This document shows positions 18,679 to 27,651 of a stretch of DNA of 64,000 nt, in pieces. Numbering within the stretch: position 1 is the first letter of the stretch; every line of letters begins with the position of its first letter. The stretch lies in assembly GCF_000317125.1 (NCBI RefSeq), contig NC_019695.1:2220336-2284335 (forward strand). Direction: 5' to 3'. Origin of the DNA: Chroococcidiopsis thermalis PCC 7203 (GTDB lineage Bacteria > Cyanobacteriota > Cyanobacteriia > Cyanobacteriales > Chroococcidiopsidaceae). A program made the position numbers and the translations under genes. Under the pieces are notes generated by a model that saw only the letters and a program-made list of their open reading frames with translations, ran no database searches and was not told the origin of the DNA.

Positions 18679-20082
18679 TCAATCAGCCAGATTTAATGTT
18701 GTAGCTTCGCGGGTAACAGCTTTGAGCAGAGTTTGTTGTAAAGAGGGAATTGGTAGTTGGTTAATAATCTCAGCAGCAAAGGCGTTAACTAACAAATTTT
18801 GAGCGTCAGCAGCGTTAATTCCGCGACTTTGCAGGTAGAAAATCTCATCGTCTTCCAACTGGCTGACAGTAGCACCGTGACTGCACTTGACGTTATCAGC
18901 GATAATTTCCAGTTGAGGCTTGGTGTCTACTCTAGCTTTGGAAGAGAGGAGTAAGTTGCGGTTCAGTTGTCCTGCATCCGTAAGTTGAGCGGCTTTAGCA
19001 ACAAAGACTCTCCCATTAAATACAGTGTGGGCTTTATCGGCGACAATGCATTTATGGAGTTGACGACTCATACCATAAGGATAATTTAGTGCGATCGCGC
19101 TATGGGTATCGGCTGTTTGTTGCCCTGCTATTATAGTTAAGCCGTTGAGAATTGTTTCTGTCTGTTCTCCTGTCTGGTAGATGTCTAAATTGTGGCGCGA
19201 CAGTTTTGCCCCTAAAGTAATCGCATTGCAGGTGTAACGGCTATCCCGTGCTTGAGTAATCGCAGTTTTACCAATATGGAATGCTTCTACGCTTTCCCGT
19301 TCAACTCTAGTATGACTAACTTGGGCATTTTCTCCCAGCCAGATTTCCGTAACAGCGTTGGTAAAGTATACCGTCTCTCCAACTTCGGCTTCGCCTTCTT
19401 CAGGATCTTCAATATTAAATTGATTTAAGTAGTCTTCCACCAGCGTGACGCTACTACCAGTTTCCGCGACTACCAAGCAGCGCGGTTGATTAATTGTTGG
19501 TGTTCTAAAAGAGTTAGCGATAAATAGCAGGTGAATTGGAGCTTCTACGACAACATTTTTAGGAATCCAGACGACAGCAACATCCGTAATTGCAGCCGTA
19601 TTCAGGGCGGTAAATATGTCTTGTCCTGCCTCAGATTTTGCCAGGTAGTTGTAAACGCGATCGCGGTATTCTGCTGGTAATCCTGATAAATTGCTAACTA
19701 CTACACCTTTCGGTAAATCACCGATTGCAGAATGTTCTGGCGTATACACCCCGTTGATAAATATCAAACGACTATTTGCTGCTTCTGAGAAGGTGAGTGG
19801 TGTCACCAGTGCTGCTGGTAATCCGGTGGGAGCCGCCACTTGAAAGTTAAACTGTTTTAAAGCAGATAAATCGGTAAACCGCCACTCTTCAATTTTGGTA
19901 GTAGGGAGAGTAGATTGACGGATAATGGAAGAAGCGCGATCGCGAATTTCCCGTAGAGACGTTACATGTAATGTTTCTACACCCTTTTGACACTGTTGCA
20001 GCAACTCTATCAGGTAGTTATCCCCACCCGACACGCTACCATGACTGCCATTCGTCACTGTTGGAGAAACTTGAATATTCAT
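18679..20082 (-). CDS. sufD: Fe-S cluster scaffold subunit SufD
   Basis: A 467-residue SufBD-family protein. The N-terminus has the helical cap (IRQSTLPTTKIEEWRFTDLSAL). The C-terminal beta-helix carries the family pattern CSHGATVSQLEDDEIFYLQSRGI near residues 395-417. SufD joins SufB and the SufC ATPase in the SufBC2D scaffold that assembles Fe-S clusters in the cytoplasm. Its ATG overlaps the sufC stop by one base at 20082, indicating translational coupling. Confidence 0.96.
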   Translation of the reverse strand: MNIQVSPTVTNGSHGSVSGGDNYLIELLQQCQKGVETLHVTSLREIRDRASSIIRQSTLPTTKIEEWRFTDLSALKQFNFQVAAPTGLPAALVTPLTFSEAANSRLIFINGVYTPEHSAIGDLPKGVVVSNLSGLPAEYRDRVYNYLAKSEAGQDIFTALNTAAITDVAVVWIPKNVVVEAPIHLLFIANSFRTPTINQPRCLVVAETGSSVTLVEDYLNQFNIEDPEEGEAEVGETVYFTNAVTEIWLGENAQVSHTRVERESVEAFHIGKTAITQARDSRYTCNAITLGAKLSRHNLDIYQTGEQTETILNGLTIIAGQQTADTHSAIALNYPYGMSRQLHKCIVADKAHTVFNGRVFVAKAAQLTDAGQLNRNLLLSSKARVDTKPQLEIIADNVKCSHGATVSQLEDDEIFYLQSRGINAADAQNLLVNAFAAEIINQLPIPSLQQTLLKAVTREATTLNLAD

Positions 20083-20870
20083 TACACTCCTACCTCAGTC
20101 GCAGCTTGCTCCAACACCCAATCGTAACCGCGAGACTCTAATTCCAGTGCTAACTCCTTACCACCACTCTTAATAATCCGTCCCCCAGCCATAACATGGA
20201 CGTAATCTGGGACGATGTAGTTGAGCAATCTCTGATAGTGAGTAATTAGAATTGTGGCATTTTCAGGGCTGGCTAATTGATTCACGCCATTAGCAACAAT
20301 CTTCAGCGCGTCAATATCTAATCCTGAATCTGTTTCATCCAAAATTGCAATTTTTGGTTCCAACAGTGCCATTTGCAAAATTTCGTTCCGCTTCTTCTCG
20401 CCGCCAGAAAACCCTTCATTCACGCTGCGGTTTAAGAAAGCCGCATCCATCTTGACAACATCCAATTTTTCTTGGATCAAATCGTCAAAATCGAATGCAT
20501 CCAATTCTTCTAAACCTTGCTCTTTTCGGCGAGAATTATAGGCAACTCGCAAGAAATCCAAATTACTTACGCCAGGAATTTCTAAGGGATACTGAAATGC
20601 CAGAAAAACTCCAGCTCTAGCTCGTTCTTCCGCTTCCATCTCCAGCAAATCTTTACCTTGAAAAATTGCTTCGCCACCCGTCACCTCATAAGCTGGGTGT
20701 CCTGCTAAGGCTTTAGAAAAAGTGCTTTTACCAGAGCCATTCGGTCCCATAATCGCATGGATTTCTCCAGCGCGAACCTCTAAATTCACTCCCTTTAAAA
20801 TTGGATTCCCATCAACTTCAGCTGTCAGGTCTTTCACCGACAGCAAAATTTCACTATTTTCAATAATCAT
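20082..20870 (-). CDS. sufC: Fe-S assembly ATPase SufC
   Basis: A 262-residue ABC-type ATPase. Walker [11 protein letters not shown] (about residues 41-50), signature [11 protein letters not shown], Walker [14 protein letters not shown] and switch His in ILITHYQ are all intact. The sequence is the soluble SufC type with no membrane domain. It powers conformational change in the SufBCD scaffold. It lies 79 bp downstream of sufB and overlaps sufD by one base. Confidence 0.97.
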   Translation of the reverse strand: MIIENSEILLSVKDLTAEVDGNPILKGVNLEVRAGEIHAIMGPNGSGKSTFSKALAGHPAYEVTGGEAIFQGKDLLEMEAEERARAGVFLAFQYPLEIPGVSNLDFLRVAYNSRRKEQGLEELDAFDFDDLIQEKLDVVKMDAAFLNRSVNEGFSGGEKKRNEILQMALLEPKIAILDETDSGLDIDALKIVANGVNQLASPENATILITHYQRLLNYIVPDYVHVMAGGRIIKSGGKELALELESRGYDWVLEQAATEVGV

Positions 20871-20949
20871 TACTCTCTACGTCCTCTGCACTCTCTCTAT
20901 TCACTTGCGAATTGCTTGATTGAGGGTGAGCATTGCCCACCCTATTTTA

Positions 20950-22389
20950 TTAACCCACACTACCTTCCAGTTTCAGACTCAGCAGGCGATCGGCTTCTAC
21001 AGCAAATTCCATTGGTAGCTGGTTAAACACATCCTTACAGAAACCGCTAATCATCATCGAGATTGCATCTTCTGAAGAAATACCCCGCTGCGCGAAGTAG
21101 AATAATTGGTCTTCGCCAATCTTAGAAGTCGAAGCTTCATGCTCGATCTTGGCAGTGTTATTTTGTACCTGAATGTAGGGGAATGTATTCGCCCGCGCAT
21201 TATCTCCAATTAACATTGAATCGCATTGAGAATAATTCCGCGCTCCTTGTGCTTTCGGGTTAACTTTCACCAAACCACGGTAGCTGTTGCTAGAGTTCCC
21301 GGCAGAAATTCCCTTGGAAATAATCGTGCTGCGAGTATTCTTACCAACATGGATCATCTTCGTTCCTGTATCGGCTTGCTGCATATTATTCGTCAGCGCC
21401 ACAGAATAAAACTCACCGACAGAGTTATCGCCGACTAACACGCAACTAGGATACTTCCAAGTAATTGCCGAACCCGTTTCTACCTGCGTCCAAGAAATCT
21501 TAGAATTAACTCCTTGGCACAAACCGCGCTTGGTGACGAAGTTGTAAATTCCGCCTTTACCCTTCTCGTCGCCAGCGTACCAGTTTTGCACGGTAGAGTA
21601 TTTAATTTCAGCATTGTCCAAAGCGACAAGTTCCACCACCGCCGCGTGTAGCTGATTAGTGTCGTACATCGGTGCGGTACAGCCTTCTAGGTAGGAAACG
21701 TAGCTCCCTTCCTCGGCTACAATCAAAGTCCGCTCGAACTGTCCTGTATCGCCGCTATTAATGCGGAAGTATGTAGACAGTTCCATCGGGCATTTGGTGT
21801 TTTTGGGGATATAAACGAAGGAACCGTCACTGAATACAGCGGAATTGAGTGCCGCGAAGTAGTTATCTGCCGTTGGCACGACACTACCCAGATATTTCTG
21901 AACTAACTCTGGATATTCCCGTAAAGCTTCGGAAATCGAGCAGAAAATTACACCTTCTTTAGCTAGCTTTTCCTTGAAGGTGGTAGCTACAGAAACGCTG
22001 TCAAAAATGGCATCTACTGCGACATTAGATAGACGCTTCTGTTCTGATATGGGAATACCAAGCTTTTCAAAAGTTTCCAGCAATGCGGGATCGACTTCTT
22101 CCAAGCTATTCAGTTGCTTGGGCTTCTTTTTCGGCGCGGAATAGTAGATAATATCTTGATAGTTGATGGGAGGATACTGGACACTGTGCCAAGTAGGTTC
22201 TGTCATCTTCAGCCATTGACGGTAAGCTCTCAGACGAAATTCCAACATGAACTCTGGTTCTTCTTTCTTAGCAGAGATCAGGCGGATAACGTCTTCACTC
22301 AGACCGCGAGGAATAATATCTGCCTCGATGTCGGTAATAAAGCCGTATTTGTAAGGCTGGTTGACGATGGTTTTGACAGTTGCACTCAT
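20950..22389 (-). CDS. sufB: Fe-S cluster scaffold subunit SufB
   Basis: A 479-residue scaffold and first gene of the operon. The sequence shows the conserved N-terminus ([20 protein letters not shown]), the core beta-helix ([37 protein letters not shown]) and the C-terminal [20 protein letters not shown] region with the functional Glu/His pair. The length is the cyanobacterial/plastid size. Expression is very probably governed by SufR binding to two sites in the 201-bp divergent promoter region. Confidence 0.97.
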   Translation of the reverse strand: MSATVKTIVNQPYKYGFITDIEADIIPRGLSEDVIRLISAKKEEPEFMLEFRLRAYRQWLKMTEPTWHSVQYPPINYQDIIYYSAPKKKPKQLNSLEEVDPALLETFEKLGIPISEQKRLSNVAVDAIFDSVSVATTFKEKLAKEGVIFCSISEALREYPELVQKYLGSVVPTADNYFAALNSAVFSDGSFVYIPKNTKCPMELSTYFRINSGDTGQFERTLIVAEEGSYVSYLEGCTAPMYDTNQLHAAVVELVALDNAEIKYSTVQNWYAGDEKGKGGIYNFVTKRGLCQGVNSKISWTQVETGSAITWKYPSCVLVGDNSVGEFYSVALTNNMQQADTGTKMIHVGKNTRSTIISKGISAGNSSNSYRGLVKVNPKAQGARNYSQCDSMLIGDNARANTFPYIQVQNNTAKIEHEASTSKIGEDQLFYFAQRGISSEDAISMMISGFCKDVFNQLPMEFAVEADRLLSLKLEGSVG

Positions 22390-22499
22390 TGGTAGTGTTC
22401 TCTCGGTTGGGCTGAAATGCTCGAAGTAGCTCTTTAAGGATGAAAGACGGGTGGTCTAACCCCTTCCCACCTTCCTCATTGTAAAAATCGTAACTAAAA

Positions 22500-22513
22500 C
22501 AACACGCTTGTTG
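22500..22513. promoter_or_regulatory. SufR operator 1
   Basis: CAAC-ACGCTT-GTTG fits the CAAC-N6-GTTG palindrome described for SufR in Synechocystis. It lies nearest to sufB in the sufB/sufR promoter region. Confidence 0.85.
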
Positions 22514-22544
22514 TTTAACCTGTCTCCATTTTACGCTACATTAA

Positions 22545-22558
22545 CAACAGGTATGTTG
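22545..22558. promoter_or_regulatory. SufR operator 2
   Basis: CAAC-AGGTAT-GTTG is a second perfect CAAC-N6-GTTG site, 45 bp from the first centre to centre. It sits 32 bp upstream of the sufR start, which fits autorepression. Confidence 0.85.
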
Positions 22559-22590
22559 TCAAAGTAAAATTTTCAGCTGAAAACTTTGGA

Positions 22591-23283
22591 ATGACAATGG
22601 TGACAACGCAGCAGCCCTCGACCAAGCAGGACATTCTGCAATATTTAATGAAGCAGGGGCAAGCCACGGCGCAGGAGCTAGCCACAGAGCTTGATGTCAG
22701 TCCACAAGCGATTCGTCGCCATTTAAAGGATTTAGAAGCAGAGGAACTCATTGTATATCAAGCAGTTCATCTGGGCATGGGGCGACCGCAGCACGTATAT
22801 AAACTAAGCGATCGCGGGCGCGATCGCCTGCGTCGTACTATTAATGATGGAGGGGGAGACAGTCACGGACAATTTGCCGTTTCCCTGCTCGATACCCTCG
22901 CCCAAACAGTGGGGCGAGAACAAATGGGGACGATTTTACGAATGCAATGGGAGCGTAAAGCTCTAGAATACCGCGATCGCGTCGGCGAGGGTTCGCTGCA
23001 AGAGCGAGTCGCCAACTTGGTAGAATTGAGGAAAGCTGAAGGTTACATGGCAGAATGGTATTTTGTCAACGAAGAGAATTCAGCTAGAGGATTTATCATT
23101 ACCGAACATAATTGCGCCATTGCCAACGTTGCTGAATCCTTCCCTGTAGTCTGCGGACACGAATTAGAAATGTTCGCCACAGTTTTACCTGATTGTCAAG
23201 TTGAGCGTACCCACTGGATTATTGACGGCGAACACCGATGTGGGTATTTAGTACGAAGCACGGGAGAAAGGGGAAAGCTGTAG
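22591..23283 (+). CDS. sufR: Fe-S biogenesis repressor SufR
   Basis: A 230-residue DeoR-like winged-helix repressor. The DNA-binding helix-turn-helix is at residues 12-55 (AQELATELDVSPQAIRRHLK). The C-terminus has the cluster ligands in the pattern C-X12-C-X13-C-X14-C (from NCAIAN to GEHRC), which matches SufR exactly. The Fe-S-loaded dimer represses sufBCDS and itself; loss of cluster under iron or oxidative stress relieves it. It is divergent from sufB with two operator palindromes between. A second in-frame ATG at 22597 is an alternative start. Confidence 0.96.
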   Translation: MTMVTTQQPSTKQDILQYLMKQGQATAQELATELDVSPQAIRRHLKDLEAEELIVYQAVHLGMGRPQHVYKLSDRGRDRLRRTINDGGGDSHGQFAVSLLDTLAQTVGREQMGTILRMQWERKALEYRDRVGEGSLQERVANLVELRKAEGYMAEWYFVNEENSARGFIITEHNCAIANVAESFPVVCGHELEMFATVLPDCQVERTHWIIDGEHRCGYLVRSTGERGKL

Positions 23284-23420
23284 GGGCGGGTTCACCCGAA
23301 ATCCTTGTCGGAGCCAGAGTTGTTTGGTAAACCCGCTCGTACAAAAATTGTCGGGAAATACCAAAAATTGTAGTCGAAGTTGATTTTTTGAGTGAACCCG
23401 TCCGTACAAATGACCAATGA
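23281..23420. repeat. Cluster of dispersed inverted repeats after sufR
   Basis: TAGGGGCGGGTTCACCCG, TGGTAAACCCGCTCGTACAA and GTGAACCCGTCCGTACAAAT are three partly complementary members of the family also seen in tolC and the sufD-sufS spacer. TGACCAA heptamers follow. Confidence 0.75.
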
Positions 23421-23423
23421 CCA

Positions 23424-23681
23424 ATGACAAATAACATGCAACCTTCAATGCAATTTCTCTCGGCGGAAGAGTCAGCCAAGGTAGATGCAGCCTTGCTTTC
23501 TTCTCCAGAAAAGTTTTTAACCAGACTGACAGTTTCATCGCTACGGCTGTTGAAACATATAGCCGAAGACTACGGCGTAAAGATGGAAGATTTAACCGCA
23601 GAGCAAGTGGTAGCCTGGTTTGAGAAAGATGGCAAGATTAGACGCGAACAAGGACTTGAGGCGGCTTTTCTGAAATGGTAG
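23424..23681 (+). CDS. Small helical protein downstream of sufR
   Basis: An 85-residue protein, perhaps started at the second Met (MQPSMQFLSAEESAKVDAA). It is wholly helical in character, with a conserved-looking core (SSPEKFLTRLTVSSLRLLK, LTAEQVVAWFEKDGKIRR). It has no cysteines, signal or TM. It follows sufR on the same strand after 140 bp of repeats, so it may be co-transcribed. No function is recognised. Confidence 0.65.
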   Translation: MTNNMQPSMQFLSAEESAKVDAALLSSPEKFLTRLTVSSLRLLKHIAEDYGVKMEDLTAEQVVAWFEKDGKIRREQGLEAAFLKW

Positions 23682-23689
23682 CTATTCAG

Positions 23690-23752
23690 TTATCGGTTAT
23701 CAGTTATCAGTGGAGAGTGGTGCGCGACAAATGACGAATGACGAATGACCAA
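23690..23752. repeat. Short tandem repeats (TTATCAG, AATGACG)
   Basis: AGTTATCGGTTATCAGTTAT and AATGACGAATGACGAATGAC fill the spacer between convergent genes. Confidence 0.75.
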
Positions 23753-23760
23753 TAACTCTT

Positions 23761-26034
23761 TTACCCTTGAGACACTGCGGTCGCATTGACATCTATATTG
23801 CGATCGAATATGATTCGCGGTCGGAATAGAATTTTCAAAATCAGTAAAATCGATTTGAATTCCCCTGGCGTGTTGTGGCGCTTCCATTGTCCGGGGCGAC
23901 AAAATAACATTTCCACTAAGCAGCGATGTTGACTGAGACTGAGTTGCTGAAACATAACCCTGACTGTAGGAAATTCATTTTGAAATCCAGTCCGAATCAC
24001 TTGACCAGTTAACTCTACTCCTTCTTCCATAATTTCTAACGTGAGTGGCTGCATTTCCTCGGCTGAAATAACTGCTTTTTGTGTCAGAGCAATTTCCGCT
24101 CCAACTTCAGAAATCATCGTCGTGACTCCCCAATAATTTTCCCCTTGAATATTGCACCTTACTGTTCGCCGGAGAGCAAACCAATCGTAAACATCTGGTT
24201 TGGGAGCGTCGAGCAGAATTAAAATTGCAATACCCAACATAATTAAGTTGTAGCCACTCCACAGCCAACCCAAACCAATACCTCGAATCTGTTGAGCAAT
24301 TTCTAATGGTACTGTTGTTGCCCATTCTGCTTTCGCCATAGACATTCCTAAGTTGCGCCACAGACTAATAGCTGTGATCGCAAACAAAATAATTAAAGGT
24401 GAAGCTAGTTTCCAATTAAATGAAAAGCGATCGCGTTGTTGTCCTTTTGGAGTAACTTTAAATCCTTTGGCGAACGGTCTTAACATGACTTGAATTACTG
24501 TCAAAGCCAAGGGAAAACATAAAACCAAAGAGTATATATCTGATAGTAAAGCCGAGCGAGAGCGGTGATTTAACCAAGCAAAGACTGAGATTTGAACTAA
24601 ATAGTAAGGCAAAAAGAAAAATAATAATTCAGTTGCCGTTGCCCTGAGTGGAATCACTCCTAAAAATGAATAGGCAAGTGGCATAACTAAAAATCCAACC
24701 CGGGAAATACTAGTGAACCAATGCAATAATCCTTCTAAATGTGCAATTCTTTGTAAAGGTCGCAATCCTTCGATAGTTAAAGGGTTTGCGTCGATAAAAA
24801 ATGCTTGTAACGTCCCTTGCGCCCATCTGATCCGCTGTGTAGCATGAGCAGCGATGTTTTCGGCTGCTAAACCTGCACTTAGTTTTTCATCTAAATAAAT
24901 TAATCGATAACCCTGCGCCGATAAACGAATTCCAGTAAAGTAATCTTCACTCAAAGAATCTGTGACAAAACCGCCAGCAGCTTGTAGTGCTTTGCGTCTG
25001 ACGACAAAAGAAGTACCAGCACAAATAACGCTATCAGCTCCATCTCTAATGGGCTGAATTTGACGATAAAAAACTTCTTCTTCAGGAGTAACTGCATCTT
25101 CCAGCCCTAAATTACGGGCGATTGGATCGGCGTTATAAAAACTTTGAGGTGTTTGAACTAAAGCAATTTTTTCGTTTTGAAAAAAGCCAACAGTTCGATT
25201 TAGAAAATTTCTGGTTGGGACAAAATCTGCATCAAAAATAACGACTAACTCACCTTGCGTTTTGGCAATCGCGTGGTTTAAATTACCTGCTTTAGCGTGC
25301 TTGTTATCGGGACGAGTTAAGTATTTACAACCCAATTCTATAGCTAAATCTTTAACTTCTGCTCGGTGCGTATCATCAAGTAAGTAAATTTTTTTATGTG
25401 AATATTCCAGTGCTTGGCAACCGATAATAGTCCGTTTGAGGATAAAAGTAGGCTCGTTATAAGTAGGAATTAAAATATCAACATTTGGGGTAAAACTACC
25501 GTCAAGCACGGCTACAGCAAAGCGGTCGGCTTCGCGGCTGCGGTCTTTGACATTCAACATTAAAAATAATTGAATTGTACTGCTAGTTAACACCAGAAAC
25601 TCTAAGAACAATAATCCCAGACTAAACACACCATTAAGGGGAGTAGCAAGATTGAGCGTAGTTAGCGATCGCCAAATAATATAACGAATAGTCAAAAGCA
25701 GTAATATTGCTACTACAATTTGCCGCGACCATCGTTTCGGTTGGGGAGAAATTCGCATGACTAGCATCACAATTAGTAGTAAAACAATTGTGGGAGCTAG
25801 TAAATATCCTCCTGACAACGTTGGTACTTCTAACCAAAAAGGAGGATTATTCTGAAAATTTTGTATTTGTAAAAAAATCGAAGTAATTCTGCCTTCTCCG
25901 GCAAACCATCCCCCAACTATCAGGCTAGAAAATGCCACGATACTCAGCATAACTAGCGTAGCGAGACGCGATCGCCTCACGCGCCTGAGTTCTCTCTGCT
26001 CTATCCCCTGACTTTTAATCTGAGAAACTGTCAT
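23761..26034 (-). CDS. Cellulose synthase-like glycosyltransferase (GT2 + PilZ)
   Basis: A 757-residue BcsA-like enzyme. N-terminal TM helices (about 26-42, 78-95, 107-122, 135-160) precede a GT2 domain with ILIPTYNEP, LLDD (220-221), DAD (268-270), SED (362-364) and the QRIRW motif (400-404). More TM helices and a C-terminal PilZ-type domain follow. The enzyme would polymerise sugar from a UDP-sugar and export the chain. PilZ has RRTVR (RxxxR), but the second motif reads MISEVG instead of D/NxSxxG, so c-di-GMP response is uncertain. No bcsB, bcsC or cellulase is adjacent, so it is an orphan whose product may be cellulose or another beta-glucan. Confidence 0.88.
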   Translation of the reverse strand: MTVSQIKSQGIEQRELRRVRRSRLATLVMLSIVAFSSLIVGGWFAGEGRITSIFLQIQNFQNNPPFWLEVPTLSGGYLLAPTIVLLLIVMLVMRISPQPKRWSRQIVVAILLLLTIRYIIWRSLTTLNLATPLNGVFSLGLLFLEFLVLTSSTIQLFLMLNVKDRSREADRFAVAVLDGSFTPNVDILIPTYNEPTFILKRTIIGCQALEYSHKKIYLLDDTHRAEVKDLAIELGCKYLTRPDNKHAKAGNLNHAIAKTQGELVVIFDADFVPTRNFLNRTVGFFQNEKIALVQTPQSFYNADPIARNLGLEDAVTPEEEVFYRQIQPIRDGADSVICAGTSFVVRRKALQAAGGFVTDSLSEDYFTGIRLSAQGYRLIYLDEKLSAGLAAENIAAHATQRIRWAQGTLQAFFIDANPLTIEGLRPLQRIAHLEGLLHWFTSISRVGFLVMPLAYSFLGVIPLRATATELLFFFLPYYLVQISVFAWLNHRSRSALLSDIYSLVLCFPLALTVIQVMLRPFAKGFKVTPKGQQRDRFSFNWKLASPLIILFAITAISLWRNLGMSMAKAEWATTVPLEIAQQIRGIGLGWLWSGYNLIMLGIAILILLDAPKPDVYDWFALRRTVRCNIQGENYWGVTTMISEVGAEIALTQKAVISAEEMQPLTLEIMEEGVELTGQVIRTGFQNEFPTVRVMFQQLSLSQHRCLVEMLFCRPGQWKRHNTPGEFKSILLILKILFRPRIIFDRNIDVNATAVSQG

Positions 26035-26323
26035 TCCTACTACCCAATAATTTTCCTAACAAATACACTGGATTGTTGTTAGCAATCCATGTTAGGTAAC
26101 ACAATTGTAAAATAATTATAATTTTTATTATCGTTTATTATGTCAACTTTTAGCTAGTAGTTGAAATTTTGTTTGCTCCTAACTGTCCCAATAGAAATCT
26201 GCTAGCAATAACGCGATGTATTGCCATAGAAGAAGACTAAAACAGATATTCAGATAGTTCTATGACCGTAGAGCAATAGCTGAAGTTCCCTCATGGGTAG
26301 TTATATTGTCCAATCGCCCCTAG

Positions 26324-27073
26324 ATGCCCTATCGCAACAACAGTAGCAAATTACGCTGTATCAAAAATCATCTCAAACTCGATCGCGATCGAGGATCGGC
26401 TGATAGCAGTTTTCAATTGGGTAAAATACACGCTCTCTCTGGGGCGCACAGAGAAAGCGCCCCTACAAATGTCACGCACGCAATCGAGAATTGCTACAAA
26501 ATTAATTTTCCTACTGGCAACCCCGACTACAAGCTAGTACACGACGAGGTCGTGGCGATCGATACTGAGAAAATGACTGTCACCTTCAACTTGGTCAACG
26601 GTTTCAGTTTCGGTCGTCCAGTTTGGTACGTTTCAATGGATTCCAGCGATCCAACGGTGGCTGCGATCGAAGGTGTAACTTCTGCTCCAGTATTACAGAA
26701 GATAAAAGTAGGTGGCGACGATAGTTTTAGTAGTGCTGTCGAGCGGATTTTTATTGCCATAAATGGACTGTCGCAAAATGGTTGTAAAAATCCACAACAC
26801 CAAAGGCTGTATGCAGCTTTAACTGATGGCTATCGCCCCAACAATGTTTTGGGTGGTATCCCGACGATCGCGAATGACTATAGCCCACTTTGGGATATCA
26901 ACCTTTACGAGTGGACGCAGGATGCAGTAAATAATGGCGATCGCACCCAGCTACGCGAAGAATTTCACATCTTAGGTCTAGTTGAATCTAGTTTCCTCAC
27001 TGGTCCTAATGGTTTCGAGTTTGGCTCGACAGGCATCATCAACAACTGCCCGATCGTATTTCGCCTATTGTAA
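26324..27073 (+). CDS. Hypothetical protein with repeat-derived, doubtful 5' end
   Basis: An open frame of 249 codons. From about residue 59 the sequence looks like a real domain (INFPTGNPDYKLVHDEVVAI, GRPVWYVSMDSSDPTVAAIE, GFEFGSTGIINNCPIVFRLL). The first 55 residues are basic and disordered, and residues 38-50 are the translation of a degenerate copy of the GTAGGGGCGCACAG palindrome family. No other good start lies before the domain. Either the protein acquired this N-terminus or its original (perhaps signal-bearing) start was lost and the gene is decaying. The family is not recognised. Confidence 0.55.
   Translation: MPYRNNSSKLRCIKNHLKLDRDRGSADSSFQLGKIHALSGAHRESAPTNVTHAIENCYKINFPTGNPDYKLVHDEVVAIDTEKMTVTFNLVNGFSFGRPVWYVSMDSSDPTVAAIEGVTSAPVLQKIKVGGDDSFSSAVERIFIAINGLSQNGCKNPQHQRLYAALTDGYRPNNVLGGIPTIANDYSPLWDINLYEWTQDAVNNGDRTQLREEFHILGLVESSFLTGPNGFEFGSTGIINNCPIVFRLL
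26438..26466. repeat. Degenerate relative of the GC-rich palindrome
   Basis: GGGGCGCACAGAGAAAGCGCCCCTAC retains a 7-bp GGGGCGC/GCGCCCC stem of the 28-bp palindrome found at 3112 and 56230, here inside an open frame. Confidence 0.7.
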
Positions 27074-27227
27074 TTTCTCGACGCACGAACTCAAAGCCGA
27101 ATTAAGAGCTAATTCTTACGTTTTTCTCAGGAAAAACTCATAAATTCATCAGTCGTAACTTAGGTAAGCGATAGATGCTGAAATTATCGAATTTTTGTTT
27201 ATTCTCAAATTCTTAGGAGTGAATCAA

Positions 27228-27611
27228 GTGAAACTTACGTCTGTTTTAGCGGGCTTTGCTTTAGTCGGGTTAGTGACGGTTACAGATGTACCACTGAGAG
27301 CGATCGATCCTCAGTCAGGTCAAGCGTCTGCCCAAGAGATGCAAATGAAAGGTCCAACTGATATACCGATCCAAAAGAAAATTGAATTGATAACCGCGCA
27401 CAAAGGTCAGCTAGGTGGTGGTGACGAACTGCGGCGCTATTTCTTTGGCGATCTGCTGCCAGTAGCGGTGCAGCCTGGTGGTGCGGGTATGGTCGTACTG
27501 CTGTATAACAAAGCTAACGATTATACATTTGCTTACTGTGCTACCTACGATGTGGTCGTGGCATTGAGAAAAGGCAGAGTGACGAAGTTTGAGCCGAGTG
27601 AAGTGAAGTAA
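27228..27611 (+). CDS. Small secreted protein, unknown function
   Basis: A 127-residue protein starting at GTG 27228, with TAGGAG 10 bp upstream; the frame is open 11 codons further but without a ribosome site. The N-terminus is a Sec signal peptide (KLTSVLAGFALVGLVTVT). The mature region has a compact C-terminal domain (GGGDELRRYFFGDLLPVAVQ, TFAYCATYDVVVALRKGR) with a single cysteine. It probably acts in the periplasm. It follows the 249-codon ORF by 154 bp on the same strand; a shared role is only a guess. Confidence 0.65.
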   Translation: MKLTSVLAGFALVGLVTVTDVPLRAIDPQSGQASAQEMQMKGPTDIPIQKKIELITAHKGQLGGGDELRRYFFGDLLPVAVQPGGAGMVVLLYNKANDYTFAYCATYDVVVALRKGRVTKFEPSEVK

Positions 27612-27651
27612 TAGTCAAGTCATTCTAGTCGCGATCGCATGAGGAAAAGCT

